From NCBI GenBank assembly GCA_036346275.1, contig CM070719.1, forward strand, positions 2,666,001 to 2,730,000: DNA of 64,000 bases. The letters are read 5' to 3'. A model generated the notes under the pieces. The model ran no database searches. It had not been told where the DNA came from and worked only from the letters and a program-made list of their open reading frames with translations. The translations under genes and the position numbers were made by a program. This stretch comes from Otatea glauca. Taxonomy: Eukaryota > Streptophyta > Magnoliopsida > Poales > Poaceae. Positions 1-11,538 of the stretch are shown here, piece after piece (the stretch's first letter is position 1; each line of letters starts with the position of its first letter).

Positions 1-53
1 CTAACTCTCAAAATATCCTTTTCTAAAGCAGTGAAATGTCCCAGAGAAAGGAG

Positions 54-152
54 AATGGATTTGCATGCATGAGACCTGAAATAATAATAACCAGCAAATT
101 CGATCACACAGAATTGCATGAGACGACCCGAACGGATTTGCATGCATGAGAC
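54..152. repeat. Short direct repeat with RY (CATGCATG) core
   Basis: GGATTTGCATGCATGAGACC occurs at about 57-76 and again at about 134-153, with divergent sequence between. CATGCA is the RY element known from seed promoters. No coding start lies close enough to assign it to a gene, so a regulatory role is only a possibility. Confidence 0.4.
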
Positions 153-338
153 CCAAATCCCGCTCAATCTCTCCTGTTTTTCCCGTGCACGCCGCTCCGC
201 TTTCTTCTCTACGAAGCAGCACGCCCTGGCTCCCTCCTCTTTCTCCTCAAGAACCAAATCCTAACAAGAAGCTGCATGATTAGTTCAATCGAGATTGGCA
301 TTAGAGATTGTCTCGTTCTTTTCCGGACTCCACTTCCG

Positions 339-455
339 ATGGCCGCCGCCGCCGTGGCGGAGGATCGGAGGAAGTCGACGGGCCACAACTCAATGCAGGG
401 TGACGGCGACAAGATCTCGGCGACGACGGCTGGACAAATCGTCGGCTAGGATACG
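339..455 (+). other. Possible orphan first exon (37 codons)
   Basis: An ATG in a good monocot context (TCCGATGGCC) opens a GC-rich frame of 37 codons starting MAAAAVAEDRRKSTG and ending at a stop near 452. It sits in a GC-rich island in otherwise AT-rich DNA. I do not recognise the peptide and find no clear donor site. It could be the first exon of a broken or transposed gene, or chance. Confidence 0.15.
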
Positions 456-529
456 AGTGGATATCGTCGAAGGCGTCTTGACGAGGGCGGCAAGCATGAA
501 GCGCCGCCGTCTCTGGTCTTGATTTTCAA

Positions 530-1290
530 TTAAAGAAATCAAAAAAATTTGGGAAAAAATTTAAAAGAAGTCGAAAACGATCGAAAAACCGACAGATCAA
601 ATGAATGTTCCTTAGAGCCGATTTCTGAGCGATTTTCGTTCGATTTCATCGAAAATCGAGCGGTTTTCACCAATTTTCGACCTATTTACATCGCATAAAT
701 TTTTTTCACATTTTTAAATTTTTTTGAATTTGAATCGGATCGGTGTTCAGTTTTTAATACCGAACCGACTCGACAAGCTCGGTTTTCGTCGGCTTTGTGA
801 ACCATGGTTGATTCTGCCATGGCTGTACAGGGGTGCAGCGTAGGCCAAGCATGACGGCTGAGACGCTGACACAAGCTGTGGCAGAGCTGGGCTAGGGTGC
901 TAGGTGTGAAGCAGGTAGCCTGGGGCGCGACGCAGGCCGAGCGTAACTGCCAAGTCGCAAAGAAGAACATGCTGGAGCAGGTGGCGTGGGACAGGCCAAG
1001 CACAGCAACGAGGGATCGATGTGCTAGGGCAATATGAGTTTTTTTTAAAAAAAAATCCGTGGGAAAGCACAAACAGTCAACTAGTTTATCAAGAAGTACA
1101 AATATATTGGTCTGAGATAAAATGCTATACAACCAATTTATATGTTTACAGAAATTTCTTGGCGGATCTGCCTAAAGATATATATCAAATTTCAACACTA
1201 CTCGGAAGCAATTTAGGGTTTATGTATTTATGTGTACAATTGGCTATAGCTGTGCCACAACCTCACATTTTGACAAATCTATATTGTCTG
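530..1290. other. Intergenic DNA 3' of the U-box gene, transposon-like tract
   Basis: About 560-800 is a low-complexity run of GAAAATCG and CGAACCGA-type words such as those of degenerate hAT-type terminal regions. Nothing is codable. 1030-1290 is AT-rich and probably holds the 3' UTR of the minus-strand U-box gene. No complete element could be delimited. Confidence 0.3.
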
Positions 1291-1292
1291 GT

Positions 1293-3308
1293 TCATGGCT
1301 CTTCTGCTTGGCGCATGAATTCCAGGATGCTAGAAGCTTTCCTCTTGGCGCGCTCTGTGCCGGTTTCTGACAGTTCCTTGAGTGCATCCTCCACTCCAGC
1401 TGCTTTTGCAGCCAACGTTTGCTCGGCATCGGCAGAACAGAGCGACCATAGAATCGCTGCAGCGTTCTCTCTATTGCGAGGAGACCCAGTTCTGATCACC
1501 TCGACAAGTGGGGGAATTGGCTCTGATTGCGCAATCACAGCCTTGCCTTCTGGGTTACCGGCAAGAATTGCCAGAAGAGTGAGTGCCTCATCAATCATCC
1601 CCCCAGTAGGATCCACTAAGAAGCTCATCAGATGGATGACGATTCCAGCTTTCACTGCCCGGACCTTATTGCCCTGGTATATGCACAGGTTAAAAATTGC
1701 CGTTGCTGCATCTTTCTTGCCTCTTGGGCTCCCGTCGCACAGAAGATTGATGAGTGGAGGTATTGCACCAGCAGCACCAATAGTTACTTTGTTTTCGTCT
1801 ACAACTGACAAGCTAAATAGTGTGGCGGCTGCATTCTCCCTGGCTTCCATACTACCAGTTTTAAGCACTTCCACAACCTTAGGGATAGCATGAGAGTCCA
1901 CAATGCTTGCCTTGTTGTTCTCGTGGATGGAGAGGTTAAGGAGTGCTGTGACAGCATGTTCCTGTGTTCTTGGATCCGAAGAGGAGAGTAGATTGACAAG
2001 CAAGGGAATTGCTCCCACTTCAGCAATGCATATCCGGTTGTTCACGTTTCTCTTTGCAAGCAATCGGATTTCACCTGCAGCTGCCCGTTGCTCATCTTGG
2101 TTCTCACTCCTCAGCCTATCCATTAGTGAGACTAGACCAGCATGGTCATAGTCTGAACTTTTCGCTACTTTCTTATCTCGGGAGTTCACTTTGTTCTTGG
2201 GAAGCTCGATTCCATTGGCTTCACACCATTGTGCTATCAGGCTTTTGAGGACAAAGTTTGGTGTTAGTGACGTATGTGTGAGGGGCTGTTGCGTCTTAGG
2301 GCAGGTTTTGTGCCCAGAATCAAGCCACTTTTGGATGCAACATCGTTCATACGTCTGAAGAGAAGCCAATGGTAGTTAACAGCGCTGTATTTCAAGAAGA
2401 ATAGTTAGCTTTGCATAATCGAATCGAATATATACCTGCCCGCTAGAAACAATGACGGGATCTTGCATCAGCTCAAGGGATATGGGGCATCTGAACTCAT
2501 CCGGGATGATGGGAGATCTATGCTTAATGGAGGCAGACCTAGTACTGAGAGTGTCAGCGGTGGGAGCTTCAGCGATCACACAGTCTTTAAGCTTTTTGAG
2601 CAGTGAGGACATTTCCTCAACACAGCCATCAGGTTCACCACCACTGGAAATGACCATCTCATGCAGGGCGACAGATTCTTTCTTCATATCTGCCATAGTC
2701 TGCAGTTGCAGCTTCTCAGAGATCCTTGTTAGAACGGCAGGGTCACAGGTCTTGTCGCTAAGAGCCCAAGCAAGATACTTTGAAAGTTGTGTGTCTTGTG
2801 AATCGGTTCTTGTTGCTGCTCTTTTGAACTGAGAATGCACAAGTGCAACCTGAAATTGCATCTAATCAGTAGCAAGCAGATTTGAAGATTTGTGGAGATA
2901 GGGACTAGGGAGGGAGACAGTAGCTAGTACCTGCTCTTGCACTTCTTCAGGCATATCAAAGGTGTTGTAGGCCAGGTCATCCAATGCCATCTGAATCTGT
3001 TTGTTAACAGTTGCAAAATTGTCGAGAATACCATCCCCTCGCAAAGCCTGCCGAAAATTCATATAATGTCAGGATTGGACTGAATGAATGAATATCTGTG
3101 TTAAAGATATATGGATATGGATCGGCATTGTATAGATAGGATCGGTACATATGGATAGAATTTCATTTGGTGTATATCTTTTCAAACCACTCACGATTAT
3201 ATCTCGCTTGATTGTATCCTGCAGTTTGGATATTGTACTTGCCTTGTAAGTAACTCTTGTAAACCATATAATCAGAGGAATGCATGCACCCCTTGTGTGG
3301 CGACTCTC

Positions 3309-3351
<43 letters not shown>

Positions 3352-5373
3352 GTTTCACATGGTATCAGAGCAAGTACTCCGACCTGCTAGCCCTTCCTGC
3401 CTGCCTTGCGCCCACCCTCCCTCCCTTCTGGCTTGCACATCATGGGCGCCGAAGGATCCACCATCTCCTCCCAATATTCCACTACACTCTCCTCTACCTC
3501 AGCCGCCATCATCCCCGCCATTGCTCCGGCCACTCACCCGTTAACATGGATAGCATCAAGACACATATCCCCATTTGCCTTGATCTCAAAACTTCAAACT
3601 ATACCAAATGGCGCAACTTCTTCACCGCCATGCTTGGGAATTTCAACCTCATGCGCAACATCGACGGTTCTCGTTCCCAACCCGACAACATCGACTCGCT
3701 GCAACAGGATGCTACTGTCATCACTTGGCTATACGGCTCGATCTGTGAGGAGATCCTCGGCATTATCATGGAGCCGACGCAAACCGCTCATGCCCTGTGA
3801 TCGGCTGCCGAAGGCCAGGTCTGTGATAACAAGGAGGCTTATGCAATCTTCCTCGAAGCTGAGTTCCACAACATGGTGCAAGGTGACCTCCCGGTCACGG
3901 CATACTTTCAGAAGTTGAAGCTGCTTGCCAACGCACTACACGATGTCAGCCAGCCCGTCTCCGACCAGATGATGGTGCTGAACGCTCTCCGTGGCCACAG
4001 CTCGTGGTTCTCCAACATGTCCACCCTCCTCACCATGCAGTAGCCCTTCCCCACCTTCGTTCGTGCATGCTCTCTCCTCCTTGAAGAGCTGAAGCAGAAG
4101 AACGAGGCCCCAATGCCAACAGCCAGTCTTTCTCTAGTGGGGATCGTGGGAACTCTAGTGGTGACTGCGACAACTCCTCATCAAGCAAAAACGGGCGCAA
4201 CAAGGGTCGTCATCGTGGCGGCAGTGGCGGCGGTGATGACAACTCCAACAACGGTGGTGCCACCACATCTACCAGCGGCGGTCACACTGGCCGCTGCCAC
4301 CAGGTTCCACCCACCGAGCCATGGATCTGCTTCAACCCATGACCCGGGTATGTGCCCACCTGGAATGCCCAATGGCGCCTATCTCCCGCCAGTGGTGTGC
4401 TCAGCCCGCATCCTCAGTCGCCGTACCCGCAAGGTTACACCACCTCCTTCACATTGTCCACCTTCAGTTTTGCCCCGACTACCTTCCGCTCTACTCCCTC
4501 TACTCTAACCTCGTGGGATCAGGCCGGGTCATTGGTGGCTATGAACAATCTTTCGATGCAGAACCCCGATGACTGGGTTCTAGATAATGGAGCGACCTCA
4601 CACAGGTCTGCCAACTCGGGTAACTTCTCCCGCGTCACCCCCATTCCCTCTCCAGCTTATGTCACCGTTGGCAATGGTTCCACTCCAAATTATACTGTGC
4701 CCATCACGCACACTCGCCATGCTTCTCTGTCTCTGTCTCTCTCACTCCTTCCTCCTTTCATCTTAATAATGTCATTCTCGTTTCCGGCCTTATCAAAAAA
4801 AAAAAAAAATCTGTCCGGCAATTTACCCGTGACAATCTTTGTTCCTTTGTCTTTGACCCCTTTGGTTTTTCTATCAAGGACCTACGAACACAGAGAGAGA
4901 TGCTTCGCTACAGTAGCCCTGGTGATCTCTACTCCATCCGGTCTGCTGCCGCACCATCCGTTTTCGTCTCCTGGGACGCCTCCACCGACATCTGGCATCG
5001 CCGTCTGGGGCACCCCGGCCGTTACGCTGCCTTTGCTCTACAGAAATCTTTTTGCATCCCTTGTAATAACGCAGCGCGCAAAGTCTGCCGATTGAATTGC
5101 GTAGTAACAGAGAAAGATCGAGTAGATTGGATTGGGGGTTACCTGGTAGATCTTGCTGCCGTGGTGGAGCGCGCGGAGGAGGTGGTGCGCGGCTCGGAGG
5201 GCGTCGGCTAGAGGCAACTGGGAGGAGGAGGAGGGGTCGGGGCCCGGTTGGCGGAGGTGGTCGAGGAGCGGGGCGAGGAGGCGGACGCGGCGCGCGAGGT
5301 CGGCGCAGAGGCGGCGCATGGGGCCCCGCGGCTCCGGGAGAGTGGCGATCTCGGCGGCGACCCGAGAGGGCAT
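1293..5373 (-). CDS. U-box/ARM-repeat E3 ubiquitin ligase, PUB12-14/SPL11 group
   Basis: Seen: four exons on the minus strand, 5373-5143, 3047-2931, 2849-2436 and 2354-1293. All introns are phase 0 with GT/AG ends, and together they give 607 aa ending in TGA. Residues 1 to about 200 form the plant U-box N-terminal region (exon 1 ends GSKIYQ). The U-box starts near residue 232 (FRCPISLELMQDPV, TYERCCIQKW, CPKTQQ). From about residue 325 to the end are ARM repeats (IPLLVNLLSS, AVTALLNLS, AAATLFSLS). Family knowledge: the U-box recruits E2 enzymes and the ARM repeats bind substrates; SPL11 and PUB12/13 restrain cell death and immune signalling. The length fits the 610-690 aa of this group. The start chosen is ATG at 5373; an in-frame ATG at 5541 would add 56 residues with a Ser-rich run. 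Intron 1 is 2.1 kb because of a retrotransposon. Gene and family are secure; orthology to one rice locus is not established. Confidence 0.93.
3312..3349 (+). repeat. (CT)19 microsatellite
   Basis: An uninterrupted TC/CT dinucleotide run just inside the 3' end of the copia 5' LTR. Confidence 0.95.
3360..3371 (+). other. Copia primer-binding site
   Basis: TGGTATCAGAGC lies directly after the LTR end TTTCACA. This is the standard minus-strand priming site of plant Ty1/copia elements. Confidence 0.9.
3546..5095 (+). pseudogene. Copia gag-protease-pre-integrase remnant
   Basis: The gag frame starts at ATG 3546 and reads copia-type gag (LDLKTSNYTKWRNFFTAML, VITWLYGSI) until a stop at 3798-3800. 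The signal then moves between frames. A protease-like motif LDNGATSH lies near 4580-4605, and a pre-integrase domain (LYSIRS, IWHRRLGHPG, CIPC) at about 4920-5085. An A-run and CT-rich insertions near 4720-4810 break the frame. Several stops and shifts make it non-functional. Confidence 0.75.
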
Positions 5374-5541
5374 GGCGCTGGGGAGGGGAGAGCCTGCGAG
5401 GGATCCGACCGACGAGGAGATCCGATGTGTGGAGGAATCCGACGACGACGACGAAGAGTCGTCCAAGAGAGAGAAGATATCCAAGAGATGACGAGCCTTC
5501 CTTGCCTGCTTCCCCAAAGGCAAATGAAGAGAAGAGGTCAA

Positions 5542-6660
5542 TTAATGCTGCAGCAACAAGAACAGCACTATGGTCCGTCCGATCAAGACCGGAGGGCTCG
5601 GACTAAATACACCATTAAATACAGTAATAGACAGTGTGCCGTAGGAAACTAATGAAAAAGTGGTCGCTGCGGTGCCTGTCCATTACGTGTGCCCGTTATC
5701 TTTATCTTTACTACCTAACTAATGAAAAAGTGTCCACGGCACGCATCTGCACGGTATCCAAGCTTGGTAGGAAAGGAAGCTACGGTATTGGTGACCTGCC
5801 ATCGTAGGAGAGTACGATAGATGATACATGTCGCGTGCCAATGTTTCTGCTGTTGAGAATGAGGCTAGATTTGAAATTTCATTCGAGATAAGACAAAAAA
5901 AAATGTGCATGGGCTAAATAGGCAAAAGCTTTGTCAATGAGAAAGTGGAGCCGCGAGGACTATACCAACTTCAACACCCATTGTAGCTGTAGAGGAGATA
6001 GAAGAGAAGAAAGAGGGATGGCAAGAGAGATAAGCAGAGGCGAAGAGTGTTTGGCTACGATCTAATACTACTATCCTGTATTTGGGTCACGGCGGATTGC
6101 TAAGGTTCATCTCGAGTTTGTTTGGAACAATTTAGTAACAATTATCTAGAGTTTGTTTGGCATAGTTTAGTTTTTCCGGTTTTCTAGTTGATTTTTTCGG
6201 GAGGTAGGAGAGGGACTCTTTTCTAATGATTTTTCTCTCACGTAGTATAAAGAGGGGGGGGGGAGAGGAGGGAATGAAGGACGCACCAACCACCCCTACT
6301 TTTTATAGTAAATAAGTAGAGAAAAGAAGTCAGTGCTAGTGGTATGTTTATTCACTCTCCCTCTTTCCCTCTCAAAGAAAATGCATGCCGACAATGGATC
6401 CGCCCTAAGTCATGTGGCTTCTGCTTCCCTTTCTGTGTCTTTCATCTTCCTCAAGCCGAAATTTCTAACAAACCCAATCATCGGCACCGCATCATGCTCC
6501 TGCCTCACACCTCCTACTCCATGTATGATCCTCACACTCTGCCGCCACCCCCTCACCGGCATACTCCTTCACCTCCTCCTTCCCTTCTCTATGCGGCACC
6601 TTCTTAGCCCGCTTGTTGCTGCATCCTACTCCTCCCCCTGCTATAAGTTCAGGCTCTAAT
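5542..6660. other. Promoter-side intergenic region of the U-box gene
   Basis: No convincing gene. A 14-bp direct repeat, CTAATGAAAAAGTG, starts at about 5649 and again at about 5719. 6255-6265 is a G-run. Short frames at 6333-6659 resemble no family I know. The U-box gene promoter should lie in the first several hundred bases. Confidence 0.4.
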
Positions 6661-8655
6661 AATTTGGTTTTTGTGATTAATAATAAATCTAAATGTGAGA
6701 CTAATGCTTTTGTTGACTATACTATTGTTAGTCACATTTGAATTGAAAGATGAAAATCTTTAGATGTACGCATCTGATGTCATGTTCTTATATCTTGTTG
6801 CATTCTTTAGATCCAAAATATAGAATTAACTCCACAAAAGTTTCAACTTGAATACATGTATATTCTTTCATACACATTCTTATATATACACAGGGGAGTT
6901 CATTCTATGTTTTGAGGTTTCACTAATATTGATCCATGTTCCTATTTCACATATTGAGGAACTTTACCTAGAGATCTATCTTGAGTATATGGCTTTTATC
7001 AGGGAGAGCGAAGGATCTAGACCCTCTACAATGTGTTAATAGCATGTTTTAGTGATTAATGATAACTAAATGTGTTGGACTAATATTTTTTATAAGTCAA
7101 TGAAATATGTTAGGTCCTATGATAACAGAGACTTTGGATGGCGTTATATGTTGATGCCATCAAATATAGGTTCAAGATGATAAATGGTGTCATGTGTTAA
7201 TGGTCATTAAGCCAAAATCCCGACATGAAGGGAGTTCATCGTATATTGATTAACAAAACAAGAACCCGAACTTAGATAGAAGATGACCGTCATCAAGTGA
7301 AAGTTTCAAGTGGATATGCAGGACAAACATATAACTAGCATAAGCTAAGGATATGTTTCTAGTCTTTTACCAGTCTCGGTGTTTGGTTAGGGGAACAGAT
7401 TGCTAGTATAGATTGACGTACTATTAAGAGGGGTCTCGCCTAATAATTTGAGTCTTATCATATGTTGATAGCTCAATCCTATTTGCTCTAGCTCTCTATG
7501 GTATGATGCTATTATTTATAAATGTATTTTGCAAATAGTTTAGGCTAATACATCTAGTTCTTATAGCATGTGACTATAATTTACAAACGGTTAAAGTCCA
7601 TACATCTACTCTTTGTGGCATGGGGCTATAACTTACAAATGGTTGAAGTCTATGCATCTACTCTTCGTGATAAGATACTATTGTTTGCGAATGCATTTTA
7701 CAAATAGTTGAGGCTCATACATCTAATCCTTATAGCATATGACTATAATTTTCAAATGTGTTTGTAAATGGTTGAGGTCCTTGCATCTTTACTTTGGAAT
7801 CAATTTTTCATTTAGTTTCCTTCATTTGAATGAAAATTGCATTGGTGAGGACATGTCATGTGTTTGGTGAGGACATATCCTGAAGGAATTAAGAGCATCG
7901 AGGATATGCCTATCCTAGAAAGAGGACATGTCAACCCCAGTTCATTTTCATCCCAATGGTCATTGGATTGCATTTAATGCACTAGCCGTTATACTCGGGG
8001 AGGATATGTCCTGCTGATTTTAGTTCCAACGACTAGTTTTTGTTGAATAGCCCCTTGTGGCTAGTTGGAAGAGATCTTGGTATTCCACTTCACTCTCTTA
8101 TGCTAGTGCAAGCCTTTTTGTTCAATTGTGTATATATTGCACCGAATGAACAAGGAGAGAAGAGTTTTTAAGTGCAAGTGTTGCATCAATAGGTGGATTG
8201 ATTATCTAATTATGCACGTGTTCACTTGTTGAGGGTCAAGCAAGGGTCTTGGCTTGTTCTCTTGGTGTTTATCGACACTTAGACGGCTTATATGTGTCAT
8301 AGTCTGGTGATCTTCTCAAGAAGCTTGTGAGAAGATCCGACTTGTTGTGAATGTTGGAGCTTGTCTACCCGGAGGGGAAAAGGGCTACACTAGTTGATTC
8401 AAGGTGTTTGGTTTAATTCGTGTAGCTATTCAAATTCATTACGGCTCACCTCAACGTGGTTTTAGGGGACCGGCATGTCTTCGAACACCACGGTAAAAAG
8501 ATTGTGTGTTATCTTTTGGCTTGCTTCATTTGGCACATTTATATTCTTGCAATTTACATATATATCACCCTAGAATTACAAACATTGATCTATACTTAGG
8601 TTTTTGATGGACTTAGTGAGAGTAGTTGATTCACACCTTGTCCTCCTCAATCTAA
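6660..8655 (+). mobile_element. LTR-like sequence of SIRE/Maximus type, probably solo or degraded
   Basis: The word GTGATTAATgATAACTAAATGTG near 7045, with a weaker copy near 6675, resembles the start of grass SIRE-type LTRs. The 3' end near 8630 (GTTGATTCACACC) resembles their end. No coding sequence is present between. I could not fix exact borders or a target duplication, so the classification rests on word similarity and on the related solo LTR at 27514-30020. Confidence 0.45.
7500..7790 (+). repeat. Degenerate tandem repeat, unit about 60-70 bp, 4-5 copies
   Basis: Units share the words ATACATCTA, TATAGCATGTGACTATAA and TTTACAAATGGTTGA at regular spacing. The array lies inside the LTR-like sequence. 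Confidence 0.6.
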
Positions 8656-8879
8656 GGCCCTGTTTGGCATGACTTAAGATCCTAGATTCTTGTTTGGAGT
8701 TGATGGAGCCATGCCAAACGATCTAGCTCTAAAAAAAATTGAATCCACAGTCAAGCGAACCTGGAGCAGGCTATAGTTCATTTTTTTGGAGCAGGGGAGA
8801 GGCTGCTCCCTACGTGAATCTACGACCTCATTACAAGACTACCCTCGGAGTTCGCCTAAAATTATCCGCAAATTGCCAT

Positions 8880-9412
8880 TCACCAAAACGCTCGTGCGAC
8901 CTGCTTCCCCCCGACGCGATTGTCTTCTCGCCTCCCGCACGCGCGACACCAGCCCTCTCCCCCCCAAAACCCTAGCGTGACCTCCAGGCGCTCATCCCTT
9001 CAAGCGTCCGCGATCGAAGCCTCTCAGCACGAATCCCCCCGTCATCCACGACCACGGCCCGACGACGTGCTCGTTGTCCTCCTCCCCCCGGCATCCGTGA
9101 CCTCGGCCCAGCGGTGCGCATCCCCCCGTTGTCCGCGCATCCCCGTCGCCCGACGGTGCGCTCGTCGTCCTCCCCCAGCATCCGCGACCATGGCCCGATG
9201 GTGTGCTCGTCCCAAAGATTATTGGATTTGCTCGGACGCGGTTCTCTTTCTTCCCCTTTCTTGGTTTCTTGCTTTTTTTGGTTTCTTTTCTCTGTGCTGA
9301 AAATCACCGTTGGGGTACGAAAATTTCTCTCTTCTGTCAGGGGGCGAGGACAGAGGCACCGATCTGTGGCAGTTCTGGGCACAAGGCCGAGGAGCCGCTA
9401 ATCCCACCGTGA
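8880..9412 (+). other. GC-rich 5'-UTR/exon-like block with degenerate tandem units
   Basis: Inside the Harbinger element, AAAACCCTAGCG and C-rich tracts look like a plant 5' leader. Partly repeated units (CATCCGCGACCATGGCCCGA, CATCCGTGACCTCGGCCC, CATCCACGACCACGGCCC) span about 9045-9225. The block ends at a good donor, GAGGTAAGG, at 9411-9419. The content is not recognisable as protein. It may be the transposase leader or captured host DNA. Confidence 0.4.
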
Positions 9413-10199
9413 GGTAAGGAAGAAGAACTGTTTGGTTTCTATTCCTCGTTTCATATGTTATCCTGTGAATTTGTTTTTGTTGCTTGTTGGTGCGCTGTTG
9501 CTTGGTTTAATTCTTCTATTTTATCCAAGGATATGTTCTTTTTCTGTGTTTAATGGCTTCTATTCATGTGCTCCTTGTTGTGTAGTTTCTTGGGTTCCAT
9601 CCAGGATCTTTGTTGGCTAATCTAATCTAGGGCATAGTTTCTGTTAAGATCAGTGTTAGGGATTTTGAGTGGTTCTTTAAATTTAATTTTCGGGAGGAGA
9701 TCCATCCCGACCTGGATTGACTGTTGAAAAGTAATCTTGTGCATGGAAGTTCAAAACTAGAGTTTGTTCTGTCGGTTAGGAAACAGAGTCCAGTTCGGTT
9801 TTGTTTTGGTTTTAGTTTCGGTATTATCCGAACTAACACTAGATTCCTTTGTCTTCAGAGTTTGTTTCAATGTCGACTAGATAATGTAGTGTTGGCGTGT
9901 TGGTGTTATCTGATTAAGTTCAGAGTTTGTTAGTTTTGCTGGTTGACAAACAGTGTTTAACACGGCTAGAACTTTGAAGAGTCTGTATGGTGTCAAAAGA
10001 GTTTAGCAATCCGGATTGGCTAATTGTAACTGAATTCAGTTTTTTGGTTGTAATTTCTAACTTGTATAAGTATTGAGTACGAGAAACAGAAGAGGCTGCG
10101 GAAGTATTTGTGCAGCACCAAAAACTGAGAAGTCTATTGCTGTGCTGTGTTTTGTTACTTGTCGCCAATTTTCTGCTTGTGTTTGTGTTGACGTTCTGT

Positions 10200-10516
10200 C
10201 TTCCAGAGAACCAACTACTGTCAAGGAGAAGTTCAACAGAGTACATTCAAGTGTGCGTAATGTGGTTGAGCGATCGTTTGGAATACAGAAGATGAAATAG
10301 CAAATTTTGCTCAAAATGCTGAGTTATCCAATGATCAAGCAAAAGATGATTGTTGCGGCTACTATGGCGCTTCACAACTTTATACGTGAGCATGCTAGCG
10401 GAGATTGGCATTTTCGTAGGCGCGATTGCGATCCAGATTATGTGCCTACCATTCCATCAAAATATCAAAGTAGTGCAATTTCTCAACATGCATCGCTCAA
10501 CATCACAACCGAATGA
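10200..10516 (+). pseudogene. PIF/Harbinger transposase C-terminal fragment
   Basis: One reading frame gives the DDE_Tnp_4-type C-terminus: KEKFNRVHSSVRNVVERSFG, then KMK, a TAG stop at 10298-10300, then QILLKMLSYPM and TMALHNFIREHA. The stop replaces the Trp usually found there. The N-terminal catalytic part is not detectable. The nearby words MDSFRDELATAIALSW (about 10523-10572, another frame) resemble the usual tail of these proteins. This is a dead copy. Confidence 0.75.
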
Positions 10517-11377
10517 TCGGTCGATGGATAGTTTTCGTGATGAGCTTGCAACCGCTATTGCTCTTTCTTGGTGATATTTTCAAAGTGGTAAATGTGAGAT
10601 AATATAATGGATATTTATGTTGTGAACATCGTTAAGTTAAACAAATTTATTATAACTGTTGATGTGGAATAGTTTATCTAATGATCTTGTGAGCTTTTGA
10701 AATTGTGTTTTGCTTTTATATTTTCTCACAATAGTTATTGAACTCACAATAGTCGAGTTTTATTTTCAGAAGCACATTCAAATGATGTCTCATGATGTAC
10801 ACAATGAAAAAACCTCCATGGATCAACAATAGTTGAACTCACAATCACACAACAAGACTCGTTGTTCCACACAACAACAAGACAATAGTTAAACGCTTTG
10901 AGCCTTCGAGAAATGAAGAGTGAACAGTGTTCCACATGCTTCTTCCCAGTCATGACGAAAAGTCAAGAACTAGGATCGGTACTTGGCTATGTACTCAGGT
11001 TTCTACGGTGAGGATTGGCTCCGCGTGTTAGCCCGATCGGAGCCATCGATTCAATGATCAACGGTCACAAACAAAACTATGCTAGTAGTTACATCTAAGG
11101 GTAATCTAGTCTTTTTTGCACACAATTATTTTATTATTAAATCAGGAGTCAACCTTGTAGCCAAACACTTCATTTGACAGCTCCAGATTTTCAATGGAAT
11201 GGATCAAAGTGAGAAGCTGATCTAGAGCTGTAAAATTCGGAGCTGAAGCATGACAAGCAGGGTCTAAGTGGTGATGGTGTCCGTATGGAGCGGCGGTTTC
11301 CTGAGCGCATGGCTCGCAGCGCACCACAGTCCTCAGCCTCGATGACTAGGTCCTGTCGCCGCCGGCGCCGTCGCGAC

Positions 11378-11538
11378 TGTTAGAAACTCGCGGAACAACG
11401 CGCACGTTGTCGTCGAGATCACAGAGCCAATGCACACAAAAAGAACTCACGCGAACACTTGAACACGATCTCGATCTTTGGTGCTGCCGAAGTGACTGCT
11501 TTTCTTTGTATTCCTTTGCTTAAATAGACAATGGTATG
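11378..11538 (-). repeat. Distal part of the copia 3' LTR
   Basis: 161 bp matching the corresponding part of the full LTR at 30203-30480. It is interrupted at 11539 by the gypsy element; the last five bases, GTATG, are the target duplication. Confidence 0.9.

Larger units (their letters stand above)
3097..5095 (+). mobile_element. 5' half of a Ty1/copia retrotransposon in intron 1 of the U-box gene
   Basis: Seen: an LTR-like segment from about 3097-3099 to 3359 ending CA, then the primer-binding site TGGTATCAGAGC at 3360-3371, which matches the initiator-tRNA type of plant copia elements. A gag frame, a protease remnant and a pre-integrase domain follow in that order. Integrase core, reverse transcriptase and 3' LTR are absent, and sequence stops near 5095, about 47 bp from the exon 1 donor. 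The element lies antisense to the host gene. The right border is an estimate because no target duplication can be identified. Confidence 0.8.
8656..11264 (+). mobile_element. PIF/Harbinger DNA transposon, degraded
   Basis: Left terminus GGCCCTGTTTGGCATG at 8656 follows TAA at 8653-8655. The right terminus, the imperfect inverse CATGACAAGCAGGGTC, ends at 11264 and is followed by TAA at 11265-11267. The 3-bp TWA duplication and the GGCCCTGTTTGG terminus fit PIF/Harbinger (Tourist superfamily). The interior holds a GC-rich 5'-UTR-like block, a likely intron and the C-terminal part of a Harbinger transposase. The terminal repeats differ at several positions, which suggests an old insertion. Confidence 0.75.

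Noticed and set aside
5097..5652. Long GC-rich plus-strand frames
   Set aside because: They are antisense to exon 1 of the U-box gene and have low-complexity Arg/Gly composition; the minus-strand reading is conserved and splices in frame.
7500..7790. CRISPR-like spaced repeats
   Set aside because: Units are degenerate, adjacent and part of a plant LTR; there are no unique spacers and no cas genes.
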